Shown here: positions 1-12,456 of the stretch, one piece after another
Position numbering within the stretch: position 1 is the first letter of the stretch
How the letters are laid out: each line of letters begins with the position of its first letter
DNA from: Porphyra umbilicalis
Lineage: Eukaryota; Rhodophyta; Bangiophyceae; Bangiales; Bangiaceae
Assembly (NCBI GenBank): GCA_002049455.2
Contig: KV918781.1
Coordinates: forward strand, 310,001-374,000
Reading direction: 5' to 3'
Length of the DNA stretch: 64,000 bases
The notes under the pieces: model-generated
Seen by the model: only the letters and a program-made list of their open reading frames with translations
The model's database searches: none
What the model was told of the DNA's origin: nothing
Position numbers and translations under genes: made by a program

Positions 1-2070
1 TCGTCCTCAGACAGTAGCACGGCAATCGGGCACGGCTCGTCCTCGTGGGGCTCCATGCCCCCGGGCAAACGCGCCGAACAGCTGGTGGCGAGAGCACCGG
101 GGCGACGTCGACGGTGATGGCCACGCGCGGACGCCGGTGGCGGCAAGCGTCGCGGGGGAGTGGCCGCAAAGGATGATGGTTGTGGCAGCCGTTGGGAGCT
201 AGACGTGGTGCTCTAGAAATAAAAGTGGGAGTGCAGGTGAAGGGAACATGCAGGAAAGGAGATGGTGCGCGGGTCGTGCTTCTCAAACCGAGGGCGGTGA
301 CATGGGCAACGGACGAGGCCAAGAGATCATGCAGGAAGAGGGCGAAGGACGGGACCGGGGACGCGGGTGGTGATGCGGGCCGCTCGTGTCGAAACCGTGG
401 GCGTGACGTCGACGGGTCCGGTGCGTGGCGCGCCGCGGCACGCCGGGCAGCCGGACCGACCCCCCCCCCCCCGCACAAAAGCCTCCATGCGCGACGATGG
501 TCCACTGGTGCCCCCAGAAACGCTGCGTGGGGGACCCACCTGGGGCCTCGACCCCGCCGACCCCCCCCACCCCTCTCTAAACACGCCGTGGGCGGTGTCG
601 GACCATCACCCGCCCCAGGCGCCCCGATCTGGTCGGCCGACCACCCTCCCCCTCTCCTATCGCTCTGTGACGGTGGCGGGCTGGCCAGCTCAGCCGATCA
701 CCCGCCCAGTCGCAACCCGCGTGGCGCACAAGGACCCTCTCGATGATTTGATCACGGGACACCAAAACTCTGCTCTGTTGACCAGGCCCAGTGGACGATA
801 TTTGTTGGTCGGCTCTCGCGTGCCGAGGTCCACGCCATTGCTGTTGTTTGCAGATCTTTGCTATAAAGTTTCAAAAGTGGTCAGGGGCGTGCCCTAACAC
901 GTTTTGCTCTAATCCGATACAAATTGATATATATGTGGATTCGATTGGCCAATGGGAACACGGACAGCGTTGGGGCCGACTACGGACCTACCCCATTTTG
1001 CCTCGCGATTGGGGTAGGTCCGCCACCCGTCCCATTTCTGTGCTTCGGAGTTGATTCGTACTTGCAGGATTCCGTCATGAGTATGGGAGACCCGATTGGG
1101 GTCGATCACATGGACAGAGAAGCCGACTGGCCCCATATCCTTAATAAACAGACACGTTTCTGCAACGTGGCGCTACGTGTAACGAATATGAGATGGGGCC
1201 GACGTTGCTGGGATTGCTCAAGGGGCCGTGCGGAACCCCCAACGGCAAACGGATGTCGAGTGGGGCCGTGTAGGCCTCGACCACACATATCCGTGGGGAT
1301 GAAGCTGTGTCAGGCACACGTGACGTGCTGGTTCCGTGCCGGCAGAGACTTTCATTTGAGAGCGGTGGCGCCCCCAGAGTAAGGAGTGCGCAACGTCGTC
1401 TTTGTGGGCTTCACGGCTTGCCACAAGTGTGAGCCAAGCGCCTCACGGAGTCGGTCACGAGAGAGGCACTCAGGCATGGTAGCAACGACAGATTGGAGGG
1501 CTCGCGCGGGGGTGCGCCAGTGCCCACATGGAAGGTCACATAGGGGGCTGTTGACGACCCGCTACGCATGCTGCTCCATCGGCAAGCCAAACATGCGAAG
1601 CTGCACCTTCCTATGAGCCAGGTGTCAAAGACTGGGTCGACAGGTGACCCAGAAGGTGTCGGGACACTGATTCTATGTTTCACATGCGCCCACAGGAGCC
1701 TTGGCGCTGCGCCGTGATGGCGTCACTAGCGAGTCGTGCCCGCTGGTACGTTGGGCTAACCGTGGATCATTTTCAGGGAAGACACGCCCGCCCGACGGCT
1801 CAACGTTGTGCGCGTGTTGCGCGCGCCTCTGGCCCCGCGCACCAATCCACTCTCGTCGGGCAGGCGCGAAACACATGTCGCGTTTCACGTCCCAGCATGC
1901 AGCGCCTCGTGGCTCATGCGGCCGCCTTGGGCAATGCCGTGCGTGCCGTGGCCGCGAGTGGGAGCCCTTTTGCCAACGGCTGCCACAGTTGGCAACGATG
2001 TCCACTCGGCGCTGTGGCCACGGCTTGCAAGGCGCAAGCTTTCCCACGAACACCGCTCTCGCGCCTCCGC
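1..2070. other. Intergenic, no recognisable gene
   Basis: GC-rich at 1-750 and more balanced after that. Several ORFs under 200 codons are open on both strands, but none shows a signal peptide, domain motif or persuasive composition. No tRNA or rRNA was recognised. The last 100 bases probably hold the promoter of the following gene. Confidence 0.5.
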
Positions 2071-2075
2071 AGGCA

Positions 2076-2083
2076 CATATAAG
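2076..2083 (+). promoter_or_regulatory. TATA-box-like element
   Basis: CATATAAG stands out in GC-rich surroundings about 240 bp upstream of the ATG of the first LPMO-like gene. A start of transcription about 25-30 bp downstream would leave a 5' leader of roughly 210 nt. This is a motif match only. Confidence 0.35.
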
Positions 2084-2319
2084 AAGGCCTCGGAAGCATC
2101 CTGACCGGATCCCGTCCACCTCATCGTCAGACCACCGCCTCATCCCAGCAGGCAACCCCGGCCTCATCGGGCTACGCGACCACCGCTGCACCGCGAGCAC
2201 CCCAGCCCGTGACGCTCCGTCGACCGCTGCTCCTGACCGTGCATTGCACCACTGCCGGCGTCTCTCGCCGGCGTCCTTCACCGCCGGCTTCGCCCCCGGG
2301 CGTCATTCCGAGGGGCACC

Positions 2320-4008
2320 ATGGCACCACGCACGGTGCTGACCGGTCTGACCCTGGTGGCCGTCGCAGCCGCCGTGGCTGCAGGCGCGTCTGCCCACAGC
2401 ACCATGACCGGGCCGACGCCTATCTCCAACACCAAGGACTGCAAAGTCGAAAATGGCGATCGCACGCGGTGCCCGGGTCCTTGCCCGGTCAAGAGGATGA
2501 AGAACCCCATCCCTGTGACGACCACCAGCCGCGGTGCGATGCTGCCGACCCGCTGGTACCGCAACAACCACCAAGAGGGCTTTGTACGCTGGGCGCTGGT
2601 GCCCCTGGACAAGGCAAACGACCTGGCCGCGCACGAGAAGGGCACCTTTGAGTGGGGCTGCTATGAAACTGGGACTTACAAGTGCACTGCTGCGGAGAAG
2701 GAAGAGCACTGCACCTTTGACAACACGGGGCGGGGGCACAAGGCGGCGGTGCAGGTGCCCGAGTCGGCGCCAGATGGCGAGTACATGCTCGGCTGGGTGT
2801 GGATTGGCGGATACAACAAGCCTGATATCCGTACGTTGGTTGAACGACGGCTCTCTTTTGGGGGGGGAGGGGGGTGGTTCTCCACATGTACCGTTGTGCA
2901 CAGTGCTGGTCGGTTGTACGCCTTACCGTGGGCCATGTGACCACGTCGGCGTGCACGCCTGGTCTGATTGCTAACCTTGATCTCGTTCGCAATCCTCCCC
3001 CCTGCCCCTTGCCCTCGCATTGCCGCTCCGTTCCCCCCCGCGCCGACTTCTCTCCTTTAGGCTTCTCCGACTACTATGACTGCGCGCGCATCCGCATCCG
3101 TGGCGGGGCGCCCCTGACGTCCGCCCACCAACCGGTCTTTCGCCCAGGTGGCAGCGTCCCGGAGACAGGGGAGAACCGGGACCGGTGCCTCGCCCACGTG
3201 AACGGGGTGAATATGAACCAGCGCGAACAGATGAAGATGATGAAGGTATGCAAACGGGCGTCTGCCCCTGGCCTTGGCCTTGCTCTTACTTTCTACGCCC
3301 GCAGTGTCCTTGCTAATACTGCACGGGCGCCTCGTCCGGTCTTAGCGCCCCGACCCCCCCACAATCTGTCCAACTGCTGACATGCCCCTTGTGTTTTGTC
3401 TCGGTGATATTTGCCCCTTTTGACCTTGCTCCTCGTGCATTCATCCGTCATCCCCTCCTCGTCCCCCACAGCCAATTGGGTTTGAGAACGGCCGCCAGCC
3501 GGCGCGCATCCCGACCTCCTTTTGGGGCGGCCGCGGGTGCGCCCCGGCCGTGCCCGACGTGGCGCCGCCGCCGCCGCTCGACGTGGCGCCCGCGCCCCCC
3601 GCGCCCAGCGGCGGCGGCGGCGGCGGGCGGGGCGTCTATGGCCTCGGCGCGGTGCCGTCGCGGACCGGCCGCGTGACGCTCGGCAACCTCATTGCGCTCG
3701 GCGCCGCCACCCGCCGCGTGGAGCGCGTCTTTTCGTCGACGGCCGGCACGGGCCGCCTCTTCCGCGGCGGCTACGTGCTCGTCGCCACCGCCGCCGGCGC
3801 GGTGGCGTCGGTTGAATTCCGCGTCGACGGGCGGTCCGTCAAGACCGAGTACACCTACCCGTACACGCTCGGCGGGGCGAGCGCGTCGGAGGGGCCCCTG
3901 TCCGCGTGGATGGGCGCGCCGCGTGGCCGCGACTTTACGCTGCAGGTCCTGGTGCGGGGCAAGGGGGGGGACGTGGCCAAAGCGTCGTGGCGGCTGCGGG
4001 CCGTTTAG
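2320..4008 (+). CDS. Secreted LPMO-like copper oxygenase with C-terminal Ig-like domain (three exons)
   Basis: Predicted exons are 2320-2830, 3061-3245 and 3472-4008 (introns GTACGT...TTTAG and GTATGC...CACAG). They join in frame to about 410 residues. The ATG lies in CACCATGG. Residues 1-25 are an Ala/Val-rich signal peptide ending ASA, so the mature protein starts with His26, the hallmark of lytic polysaccharide monooxygenases, where the N-terminal His binds copper. A second conserved His (His84, in RNNHQEGFVRWALVP) and a late Tyr-Tyr-Asp-Cys (residues 175-178) could complete a histidine brace with an axial Tyr. Conserved cysteines include CPGPC (51-55). A Pro/Gly-rich linker follows, then an Ig-like beta domain (VEFRVDGRSVKTEYTYPYTL). 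The paralogue at 16.4-18.5 kb shares all parts and intron phases. The AA family cannot be assigned by eye. Likely role, by inference: oxidative remodelling of cell-wall or environmental polysaccharide outside the cell. Confidence 0.8.
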
Positions 4009-5481
4009 ACAGGCGCGAGCGTGTGGTGTGGGGGGGGGGGGGGGGTTGGGGGGTCGGCGCCCACCGGGGCGCCGGCTGTGTGCGGGAAGGGATTGTGTAG
4101 AACGATACAGGTTCGCCGCTTGCTCCGTTTTTTTGTTCCGCACGCCGGCCCCCGCGCAACGTCGGGCGCCGGACGGATCGATGGTGCCGTCGGCAGCACG
4201 TCCGTGTCGCCGCGCCGCAGACCGCGCGGGCATGGCGGCACGTCGTCGACAGGGGGGGGGTGATCGGCCGCCGTCAGCCGGCCGACAGCGACCACCAGCG
4301 AAAGGGGGGGCGTGGGGGGTGGAGACGGCCGACGCACACGGGGGCCCGCGGCGTGCGCCGCCGTCGTCGTGGGGCGGGCCGGCCGTCCCACGCGCGTAGC
4401 GGTGGGGGCCCTGTCGCCGCCGCCACAGAGACGGACGACCGCCGCACCGCGGCGGCGCGTCGGGGGGGCGCCCGCGCGGCGCGGCCGGCGCTCGACGGGT
4501 CGGTCGGGGGGGGGAAAGGACCCGCCGCGCCGGCAGAGGCGTGAGGTCGCGTCGGCGCCGCCCGCGGCGATGGAAACGGCCGGGCAGGGCCCCGCGTGGT
4601 TGCCAACCGGGTGTGCACCGGGCCGTCGTGCACGCGTTTGGGCGCGAGGCGGGTAGGCAAGCGCAGCAGCCGATGCATGGGTGGCCCTCTCTGCTAGTAG
4701 AAGCCCCCATCCCCGCCTGTTTTTGCTCGACTCCCATGGTGCCTCTTGCAGCGGTCGACGCGCGCCCGGAAGTATGCCGGTCCAGGAGACGACGCGGATC
4801 ACACGCCTTTGGGGCGCGTCGGGTGCTCTGCCCGGCTCGGTGTCTGCGCCTCGGGCGACACGGGCCCCCTGTTCGTGTGTCAAACGGCCGTCGTGGTGTT
4901 TGGGTGGCGGCTACGAACGAATATTTAGGGCGCGTTGGGTCACGCCACCCTGCCGTGTGCCGCGACGTTGCCCGTTGCCTGGTCATCGCGTGTGGAGCTC
5001 GCGCTCGTCGCCATCGCTCAAACACAGAGCCCAGTCACTAGCGCGGTCGGTCAAAAAGCTGGGGCACAAAGGCCGCCGTGACGTGGTCCAACCTCCCGCT
5101 CGGCGAGCTCCCGCTGCCTGCCTCTCTCCCGCTGACGCTGGCGGTCGCTGAGTGGGGACCGCGACCGTCGAGCTGCGGTCGACAACGGGGGCTGTCGACA
5201 ACGGCGCGGCGCATCCGCCCCCTTGCCCCTGATTGGTCAATGGTCGCATCCGCGACAGGCCAGGTGGTCACCAGCGGCGGCGCGGGCCGCCGCGCGCCCT
5301 CGTCACTGGGGCGGCGGATTGAATAGACGCTGTGGCCCAAAAGCCGGCAGATGGTGATCGCTGGTTGGTCATCGAAGGCAGCCGCACGAACAGTGCAGCT
5401 CGTCGATCGATCGGAGGTGATCGGGCGCCTGGTGGGCCCGTCGTCGTGTCAGCATCGAGAGATGCTGTGCCACATGCGGGC
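4009..5481. other. Intergenic GC-rich spacer
   Basis: No supported gene. It has a G-run near 4030-4045 and other G/C runs that open long antisense frames across and beyond the preceding gene. The stretch before 5482 may hold an upstream exon of the following membrane protein, but no convincing signal peptide was found. Confidence 0.4.
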
Positions 5482-6177
5482 ATGCGCGCACCGCGTCTGG
5501 CGAAGGCGGCCACGGTCGGCGACCCACACAGAGAGCAGCAGGGCAGCATCGATAACCTGATGTGCCCGCACGCACAACTACCCGTCACCCCGACGGCGCC
5601 GTCGGTGTATGTCGACACGGACGTGCGGCTGGTCGGGGGGGGGCTCACCCGGTGGGACGTGGAAGACGCCCTCGAGTCGCGCGTCTACCCAGCCGTCGAG
5701 CGGGAGGCGGGGATGGAGGCCGCCGACGTGGACGTCTTTTTTGACAGCCCGCCAGCCGACACGCCGGCGGGGACCGTCGACTTGACCGTCCGCGCACGAC
5801 GACCGGCTGACGTGGACAATGCGACTGCCGAGGCGCTCGGGCAGGACGTGGTGAGGGGGCTCGCCGCCGCCCTCCCCGCCGCGTCGCAAGTGTCGGCCCA
5901 GTCCGTGGCGATTGTGGCCGCCGCCCCCGATGAGGGCAGTGGCAGCGGTGGCGGCAGCGCCAACGACGATGACGACGGGCTGTCGGGCGGCGCGATTGCG
6001 GGCATTGTCGGCGGGGTGCTGGCCGGCCTGGCGCTGGCGGCGGCCGCGGCCATGGTCGCCTTTCGGCGAGGGCGCACCCGGGGCGCCTCCGACCGGGACG
6101 CTTACTGGCAGCAGCAGGAGGGGCTGTCGTTGGCCGCACAGCAGGAGGCGTTGCCGTCGGCGACGGCGGCGGTGTGA
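5482..6177 (+). CDS. Single-pass membrane protein, function unknown (start uncertain)
   Basis: The frame has its first ATG at 5482 and ends at 6177, giving 231 residues; an alternative start is at 5560. Residues from about 40 to 145 form an acidic alpha/beta-looking domain (VDTDVRLVGGGLTRWDVEDA, then Asp/Val/Ala-rich strands). A Gly/Ser and Asp-rich linker follows. At about residues 167-193 comes one strong transmembrane segment (GGAIAGIVGGVLAGLALAAA), then FRRGRTRG as a positive cytosolic stop-transfer and a short Gln/Ala-rich tail. This is type I topology, but no signal peptide is visible at either start, so an upstream exon is probably missing. The ectodomain is not recognised; it could be a SEA-like or adhesion module. 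Confidence 0.55.
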   Translation: MRAPRLAKAATVGDPHREQQGSIDNLMCPHAQLPVTPTAPSVYVDTDVRLVGGGLTRWDVEDALESRVYPAVEREAGMEAADVDVFFDSPPADTPAGTVDLTVRARRPADVDNATAEALGQDVVRGLAAALPAASQVSAQSVAIVAAAPDEGSGSGGGSANDDDDGLSGGAIAGIVGGVLAGLALAAAAAMVAFRRGRTRGASDRDAYWQQQEGLSLAAQQEALPSATAAV

Positions 6178-8395
6178 GAGGGGGGAGTGAGGGGTGGGAG
6201 GGGGTCACCGGCGCACCGCGGCATCTACCGCCGCCTTGTCTTTTTCGGGAGGGGGTGGGGGGCAGTCGGCCGGCCGAGGTGTGAGGGGGCTGGAACACGC
6301 AGTGGCGGGGATGGGGCACCCGGCCACCGGTGCGGCCAAGGTGCCCCGCGGCACTGGGTACCATGCCGCTCCCGTGGGTGAGGCGCCCGCCACCGCCGCC
6401 GGTCGCACACGGGAAGCGGGTGACCGCCGCGTCGCGTGTGTCGTCGGCGGCGCCGGCCGCCCGTGGCGTGCACCGCGCCACCCTGATGCGGGGAGTAGTG
6501 GCGTCCAATGACATTGACAAAATCACTGCGGCGACTGTTGCGTTCGGTCTCGGGTGCAGGCGCGCCGCCCGCGTCGTGCCGTTTCCCCGCACAGCGCGTT
6601 GATGAAATCTCGTGTCAGGTTCCAAGGTATCTGCAACAAGGCCGAACCGTATTGCTGCTCGACCCCTTTGCGTTCAGAGAGAGATCGAAAATGAGTACAT
6701 AACTCCTCTTTGCCCAATCTTTAAGGAGAAGTTCACATCCTTCGAGACATATGTTGCGAGACTCGCCGCAATGATCCCTCGGAGGTCTCGGGGAAGAAGT
6801 GGAGCAAGACCCTGACGGAGGAAAGGATGTGACACCGGCCAGCATTGAGGATACATGCCAAAGATGCATTGAAAGACACGGTCGCTTTATTGTTGCTCGG
6901 CGCGGGCACGGGTGGCAGAGCAGACACGAAATCGATAAGAAAGCCACGGTGTGCTACAGAGTCACGCAGACATGTAGCTAACTGCACACAGCCGCAAACT
7001 CTGACAGAGCTACAGGCCACCGGACAACAGCAAGCTCACCATGTCAGCGACTCGCGGACACCACGCATGCATGTGCGTATGACACAAGTTACTCGACTTC
7101 GATGTCAGCAACACCCATTGGTTTGCAAAGAAACAGAAGCCAAGAAAGAGGAAGCCATCGCACATATGCATGGTAAGGATACATGGGGGACGGGCGAGCG
7201 AACACGAAAAAGAAGTACGTGGTCAGTTCATCCAACCCATCCACCACCCACCCACCGCGCGCGTCACACTATCCACACTGCGCCAGTGTGGATCCCCACC
7301 CAATCGCCACCACCACTAGTCCAGCGACTGCAAACGTCGTCCGGCCCGTCGTAGAGTGACTCCCCCCCGCCCCCGTGCGAGCTGGAGAGAATGCGTGGGA
7401 TGGAGGGGATGCAGATAAGAATACGACAGGAACGAGGGCGGTCGGCAGGAGGGTGGGCGGGGCGATCGAACAGAGGGTGGCCGGGGCTTCCGGCCAGGAG
7501 GGTGGGTGGGGCGGTCGACCAGAGGGTGGGCGGGGCGGTCCGCCAGGAGGGTGGGCCGAGCGGTCGGCCAGGAGAGTGAGCGGGGATGTTGGCAGCACTT
7601 GTGCACTTGGGCGGCAGCCAGGAGCGGGGCTGGGGGCAGCATGGCAGTCACCTGCACACATGCCGAGGGCGCGCATTGGCGCCGCCCAGCACTTCGAATT
7701 ATTACTAATCGCCCCGCTATCCCCAAGCACAAGGCTTGACGTTTTCCAGCCCGCTGGTTGGCTGCCCGGTTGACCGGGGGCGCATCCTGGGTCCCCATTG
7801 GTAGCAGACTATCATGCCAACAGGTACTGAACAAAGTCTGGCTGACACAAGCTACGACGGTGAGGCGTCCGAGCAGAGGTCTCCATGTGCCCGCAAGAAT
7901 GCATACTGTGTACGCCAAGTCTGCCTTGAACTGGGTGTGAAGGGTGCCGTTTGATCGCGCAAGGAGGACCTGCCCCATGACCCTGCCAGAGCTCTGCACG
8001 GCAATGCCAGCAGCCGTCCCACTCTAGCGACACCGTTTGCGCCCCCATCCTCCCCGACCCCCTCGGCATGTATGTGCAGCCCCCCTCGCCCCCCCCCCCC
8101 TGCCAGCAGGAGAAAGGAGTGGGAGAGGACAGGAAAGGAGGCAAGCACAAGTGTCCGTGGTTGGGCGGTGCCCGCAGCTATTGGGAGTAGACGAGTACGC
8201 ACATGGGTAGGGGTGACCAGGTGGGTGGGGTAAGAAGGTCTCTGGGGGTGTCAGAAAGCCTTCTCAGACAGAGCCTTTTAGAGATCGACACAGCGACATT
8301 TGCGAGGATGGTGTCACGAGGTTTGCTGCATGGAAAAACATTTCTCTCACGACCTCTCACGGTTCGCATATATTTTAAGTTCTCCGTGACCCAAT
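6178..8395. other. Intergenic, AT-richer in the middle
   Basis: 6600-7330 is close to balanced in base composition and holds no coding signal that I can support. A G-rich minisatellite lies at about 7436-7580. No recognisable gene or RNA was seen. Confidence 0.4.
7436..7580. repeat. G-rich minisatellite, about 24-bp units
   Basis: Degenerate copies of a roughly 24-bp unit resembling GGAGGGTGGGCGGGGCGGTC, about five or six in tandem. Stops are rare in this low-complexity DNA, so it yields Pro-rich frames on the minus strand that are probably not real. Confidence 0.6.
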
Positions 8396-9262
8396 TTGAC
8401 AACGTGCTGTGCGTCTGCCGTGCGGGTTGTGCAGTGCGCACCCCGGGGTGCCACATCGACCGCTGCCGGCGGCGGCGGGGCGCCACCGGCGGCAACAGAT
8501 GCCCCCACCCCGTCGAGCAGCCGGCCGCCCCGCGCCGCGCGTCGACGCCGGTCGCACCCCGCACGGCGGCCGCGCGGCCGCGCGCGCGCGCCGGCCGCGG
8601 CCGCCGCCGCGGCCGGTCGTGCCCCCGCAGCGGGTGCCACCACGGCCGCCGCGGGTGCCCGTACGGGCGCCGCCGGCCGCCCGCCGCGCCGCGCGGCGGG
8701 CGGCGGCGCGCGTGGCCGCGCGCGCCGTTGCCCGCGCGTCGGCCCGTGGCCGCGTCGGCGCCGCGGTCGGGCGCGGCACGCGTCGGTCCGCAGTGGCCGC
8801 CCGCAACCGCCGGCGGTCGTAGCGTGGCGCGCGCGCGCGGCGCCCGACGGCCAAGGCGTCGACCACCCACGAGTGCAGCGCGGGGGGGCGCGCGCGCGCC
8901 ACAGCCAGCCAATGGGCGCGCGCCCCCGGGGGCTCCCGCCGGTGCGTCGTCTCGCCCCCGCGCCGCGCACCGCGGGCAGAGCAGTCGCGCGCCGACGGAG
9001 CGCCGCCTCCACGGCCGCCGGCGCCACCCTCGTTGCCGGTCTTCCTGTCGGCGTGGGGGCCGCGACGGGCGCGCCACGGTCTCCCCCCCCCCTCCCCCCA
9101 CCCCACCCCCACGTCCACGCCCGTGCGCGCCGACCGTCGGTCCCAAGGCCCCCCCCCCCCCCCCCCGGGGGTTCCCCGCCCGCCCGGTACCCGCGCCGCC
9201 GCGCCGCCGCCGACGCCGTGGCGGCCGCGCCGCACCCCCGGCACGGCCGACGCGGCCGCGGC

Positions 9263-9302
<40 letters not shown>

Positions 9303-10480
9303 CGGCCGCGCAGCGGCGGCCCGACGGCGCCTCGCGCGCGCCGCCGCGCGGGGCGCCGGGGGGGGGGTTTGCGAGCGGCCGGGAAAGGGGGGCACGACAG
9401 CCCCGCCGGCGGAACCGCCACGGGCACGGCGGCGGCGGCCGGGGGCGGCGGCGGCCACGTTTGGGGGGTGGACCGGGGCGGCGCGTTGGGGGGGGGGGGG
9501 GGGGGGGGGGGGGGGCGACGGCGCGCGCGTCTTTGGCCGCCGGCCGGCGCGCCGGCGCACGCCGGTACCCCTGCTCGCGCCGCCCGTAGCGGCCCGCCGT
9601 GCGCCGCGTGGGGCCCCGCACGGGCCGACGCGGGCGCGGTGGCGGCGGGTTGCCCGCGCCGCACCCCGCGCGGCGCGGTTTGGCGCGCCGACCTCCCTCG
9701 GCGGGGGGGGGTCCCCCGACGCGCGGCGCCGCGTCGGTTTGACCGCCGCGCGGGCGGCGCGCCCCGTCGGTCGACAAACGCCCCACCGACGCGGCGTCGC
9801 GCGTCGGCCGCGACGCGTCGCGGCCGCCGCGTGGCGGGCGTCGCCGCCGGCGCCGGTGCGCCAGCGCGACGGTCTTGCCAAGCGGGCGACGGGGACCTCC
9901 CCCCCGCCCGTGTGGCTCAGGGGCACGCGTTTGCCCCGCCTCCCGCCGCCTCCCTGTGTTAGACGCCCGCTTGGGGAGCACCTGCCGCGGCGTCGTCGCC
10001 GAGCACTCCCCCCCCCCGCGTTCCGCAACCTGTGGGCGGTGCGGCGGGGCCCACCGGGCGGCCCCCCAGCTCCCCATGCCGCGTCCATGACGGTGCCGCC
10101 CTGCCCGCGGGGGCGCCCCCCACGTCGGACCCGCCCCTCGGCCACCCCGCCTGCGGCGCGCCGCCCGTGCGCCGCCTCGACGTCAACGACGGCTGCGTGT
10201 GGCTCATCGCCGGGCGCGACTGCGAGCGCGGTCGCGCACGCGGCTGGTCCGGCACGCGGCGGTTTGCGTTGGAGGTCGTCGCGCACTCCCCCGTCGTCTG
10301 GTGCCCCCCCCTGCGATCGCCTGCGCCACCGACCGCGCGCGCGTGGAGGGGGAACGCGCCGACGGGGGCGGCGGCGCCAACACCGGCGGCGACTGCCGCA
10401 GCGCGGTCCCCCTCGCCGCGTGGCGTTCGTCGACGGTCGCGCGCCTGCGGCGCGTGCCGGCGTTGCAGGTCGTGACGCTT
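8396..10480. other. Extremely GC-rich low-complexity block
   Basis: Composed of GGC/CCG repeats and homopolymers, including a 28-nt G-run. Frames of over 700 codons are open on both strands, with Arg/Pro/Ala-rich translations typical of GC bias. The only stretch that reads like protein is about 10130-10480 on the plus strand (LDVNDGCVWLIAGRDCERGR, then after a frame change VPALQVVTLDERATLGCWW). It may be a remnant of a frameshifted gene; I do not recognise it. Confidence 0.35.
9488..9515 (+). repeat. 28-nt G homopolymer
   Basis: The longest mononucleotide run in the window; it could form a G-quadruplex. Its true length is uncertain, because such runs are hard to sequence. Confidence 0.9.
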
Positions 10481-12456
10481 GACGAGCGCGCGACGCTGGG
10501 TTGTTGGTGGCGGGCGGCGGCGGCACCGGGGGGGGCATGGGCGCCCGCAGTGGCGGGGGAGAGGGGGGGGGGGGGCGACGGCGCCGTCATCACGGGCGTG
10601 GCGGCCAATTGGTGGCCGACTGCATTGCCGGCCGCACCCGCGGGGAGCCAGGGACGTCAAACACCGCGCCCGCCGTGCCCTCATCGTCGGCTGGTGGCGG
10701 CAGCGTCAGCGGTTGCGGCGGCCGCCCACCGTTGACCGCCGACGCCGGGCCGGCGGGCTGCGGCGGGGTGTAGCAGCCAACGACAGGGGCCGTCGGCTGT
10801 AGGGGCAGCCGGGGGTGGCCACCGCAGCGGCAGCGCGTGCGGAGTGGACGCGGGCCCCCACAGGCGCGGCCGCCGGCCGCCGACGGCGGCGGTCGGCGGC
10901 CGCGGCGGCGTGGCTGGCAGGCGTGGCGGCGGTGACACTGGCGGGCGGGGCCCACACAAAGGCTGCGGCTGCGGCGCTGGTTCGTTCCGGTCTCCCCTTG
11001 CCGCCGCCACCACCAACATGTTGTCCCACTCGCTCGCGCGGCCGAGCACGCGGTCGCCGCCTGAGGCGCCCCGTCCCGTGGGCCAGCCACCGACGCGTCG
11101 GCGGCAGCGGCGAAGCAAATGTTACACAAGGAACAAGCCTACCTCGTAGAGTACGATCGTAGCTCAAAAACAAACGGGACACAGAGAGCACCAGTAGAGA
11201 TCACTAAAAAAAAAAAACGAGCACATTCTAGTGCCAGTATTCTGCCTACGACCGCAGCAGCGCGCGGTCCCGCTGGGCGCGACAGAGCTGCCGCCACTAT
11301 TACCACAACTCACATCCTCGTAACGGCCGTTGCGGAGATCGCGCCTTCTCCTCTCGGGGTTCTGCACGGCTGTCTACGATTGGCTACGGAACCGCAACGG
11401 GAAATGATTCCCTCGGGGGGACGGGCGGCGCGGCCGTGCGGCCACAACGGCAACGCACCGCAGCGGGCGCTGACGTGGCATGCCGACGGCGGCGGTGCCT
11501 TCTACGCTGGCGCCGCCGACTGCGCAACGGCGCAGCGCGGCCGACGACCGACACGCGGCTGACACGGACGGGTGAGGCCCGCCCGACAACGGCTGCGACT
11601 GACGGCGCGTTCAACGGCCGCCTCGACGCTGCCGCCCCCACAACAGCCAGCGCTCTCGTCCTCGAGCAGCCGCCTCGGCCCGAGCCTCCTGCCGAGCGGC
11701 CGTCAACGCGGTGGCGCCACCTCACGGCGCACCACAGCAGCGCGGCAGCGACCGGCGGGGGCGACATGCGCGCATGCGGCCAAGAGTGCGCATGGCACAG
11801 GTCGCGCACGGTGCAGCACGCACGCGACGCGGGGCAGCACGGCGGGCGGACGGGCGGACGGCGCGGATGAGGGTTGGCGACGGAGGGAGTACACGACACT
11901 TGCTGTTGTGCTCTCGTTGTGTCTCTCCCTGCTGTCGCCAAACGTCATTTATTTGTCACTCCCCTTCCCTCCCATGGTTTCATCACCTCGCATCCTTTTC
12001 CAGGTCCACGATTATCGGCACATGCCTTTGCTTCCTTTTTGCCGGCGTGTACCCATGTCTTCCACATGATGACACTTGATACCTGCTTGTATCTGCCCGA
12101 ACACACCCCGCGGAGCGCGCGGAGTACCTCCGCACACCTGACGCTGTCACGGTTCTGCTCGCGGAGCAGGACAAGGCCGGTGCGGACGCGCACTACCTGC
12201 ATGGGTTGTGGCCTCATATCGCATAGTCATTCTGCCTTGCGTTTGTGTACCTGTTCATAGGGGGTCTGCTAGATGGCCCCCTGCTCATGCTTATCTACAC
12301 TCTCTGTCTTTGGCATTACCCTGCTCCTGGTCCTGTTCCACCCCCACCCCATCCAACGCCGACCCCTCACCAAACCGCGCCCGGGGGCAACCCAACCAGG
12401 CAACCGCCCGCCCTCCCATCTCCTCAACGCCAACCGGCACTGCGCCCCTCCCCGAT
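10481..12456. other. Intergenic
   Basis: GC-rich to about 11900, then nearer balanced composition with C-rich tracts. Overlapping ORFs occur on both strands without motifs. Nothing that I can support as a gene. Confidence 0.4.

Noticed and set aside
3448-5025. 525-codon frame antisense to the first LPMO-like gene
   Set aside because: It mirrors the GC-rich coding exon on the other strand and has no features of its own.
8178-10538. Frames of more than 700 codons open on both strands
   Set aside because: The translations are Arg/Pro/Ala runs, overlap each other on opposite strands and follow GGC repeats and homopolymers. Stop codons are simply rare at this GC content.
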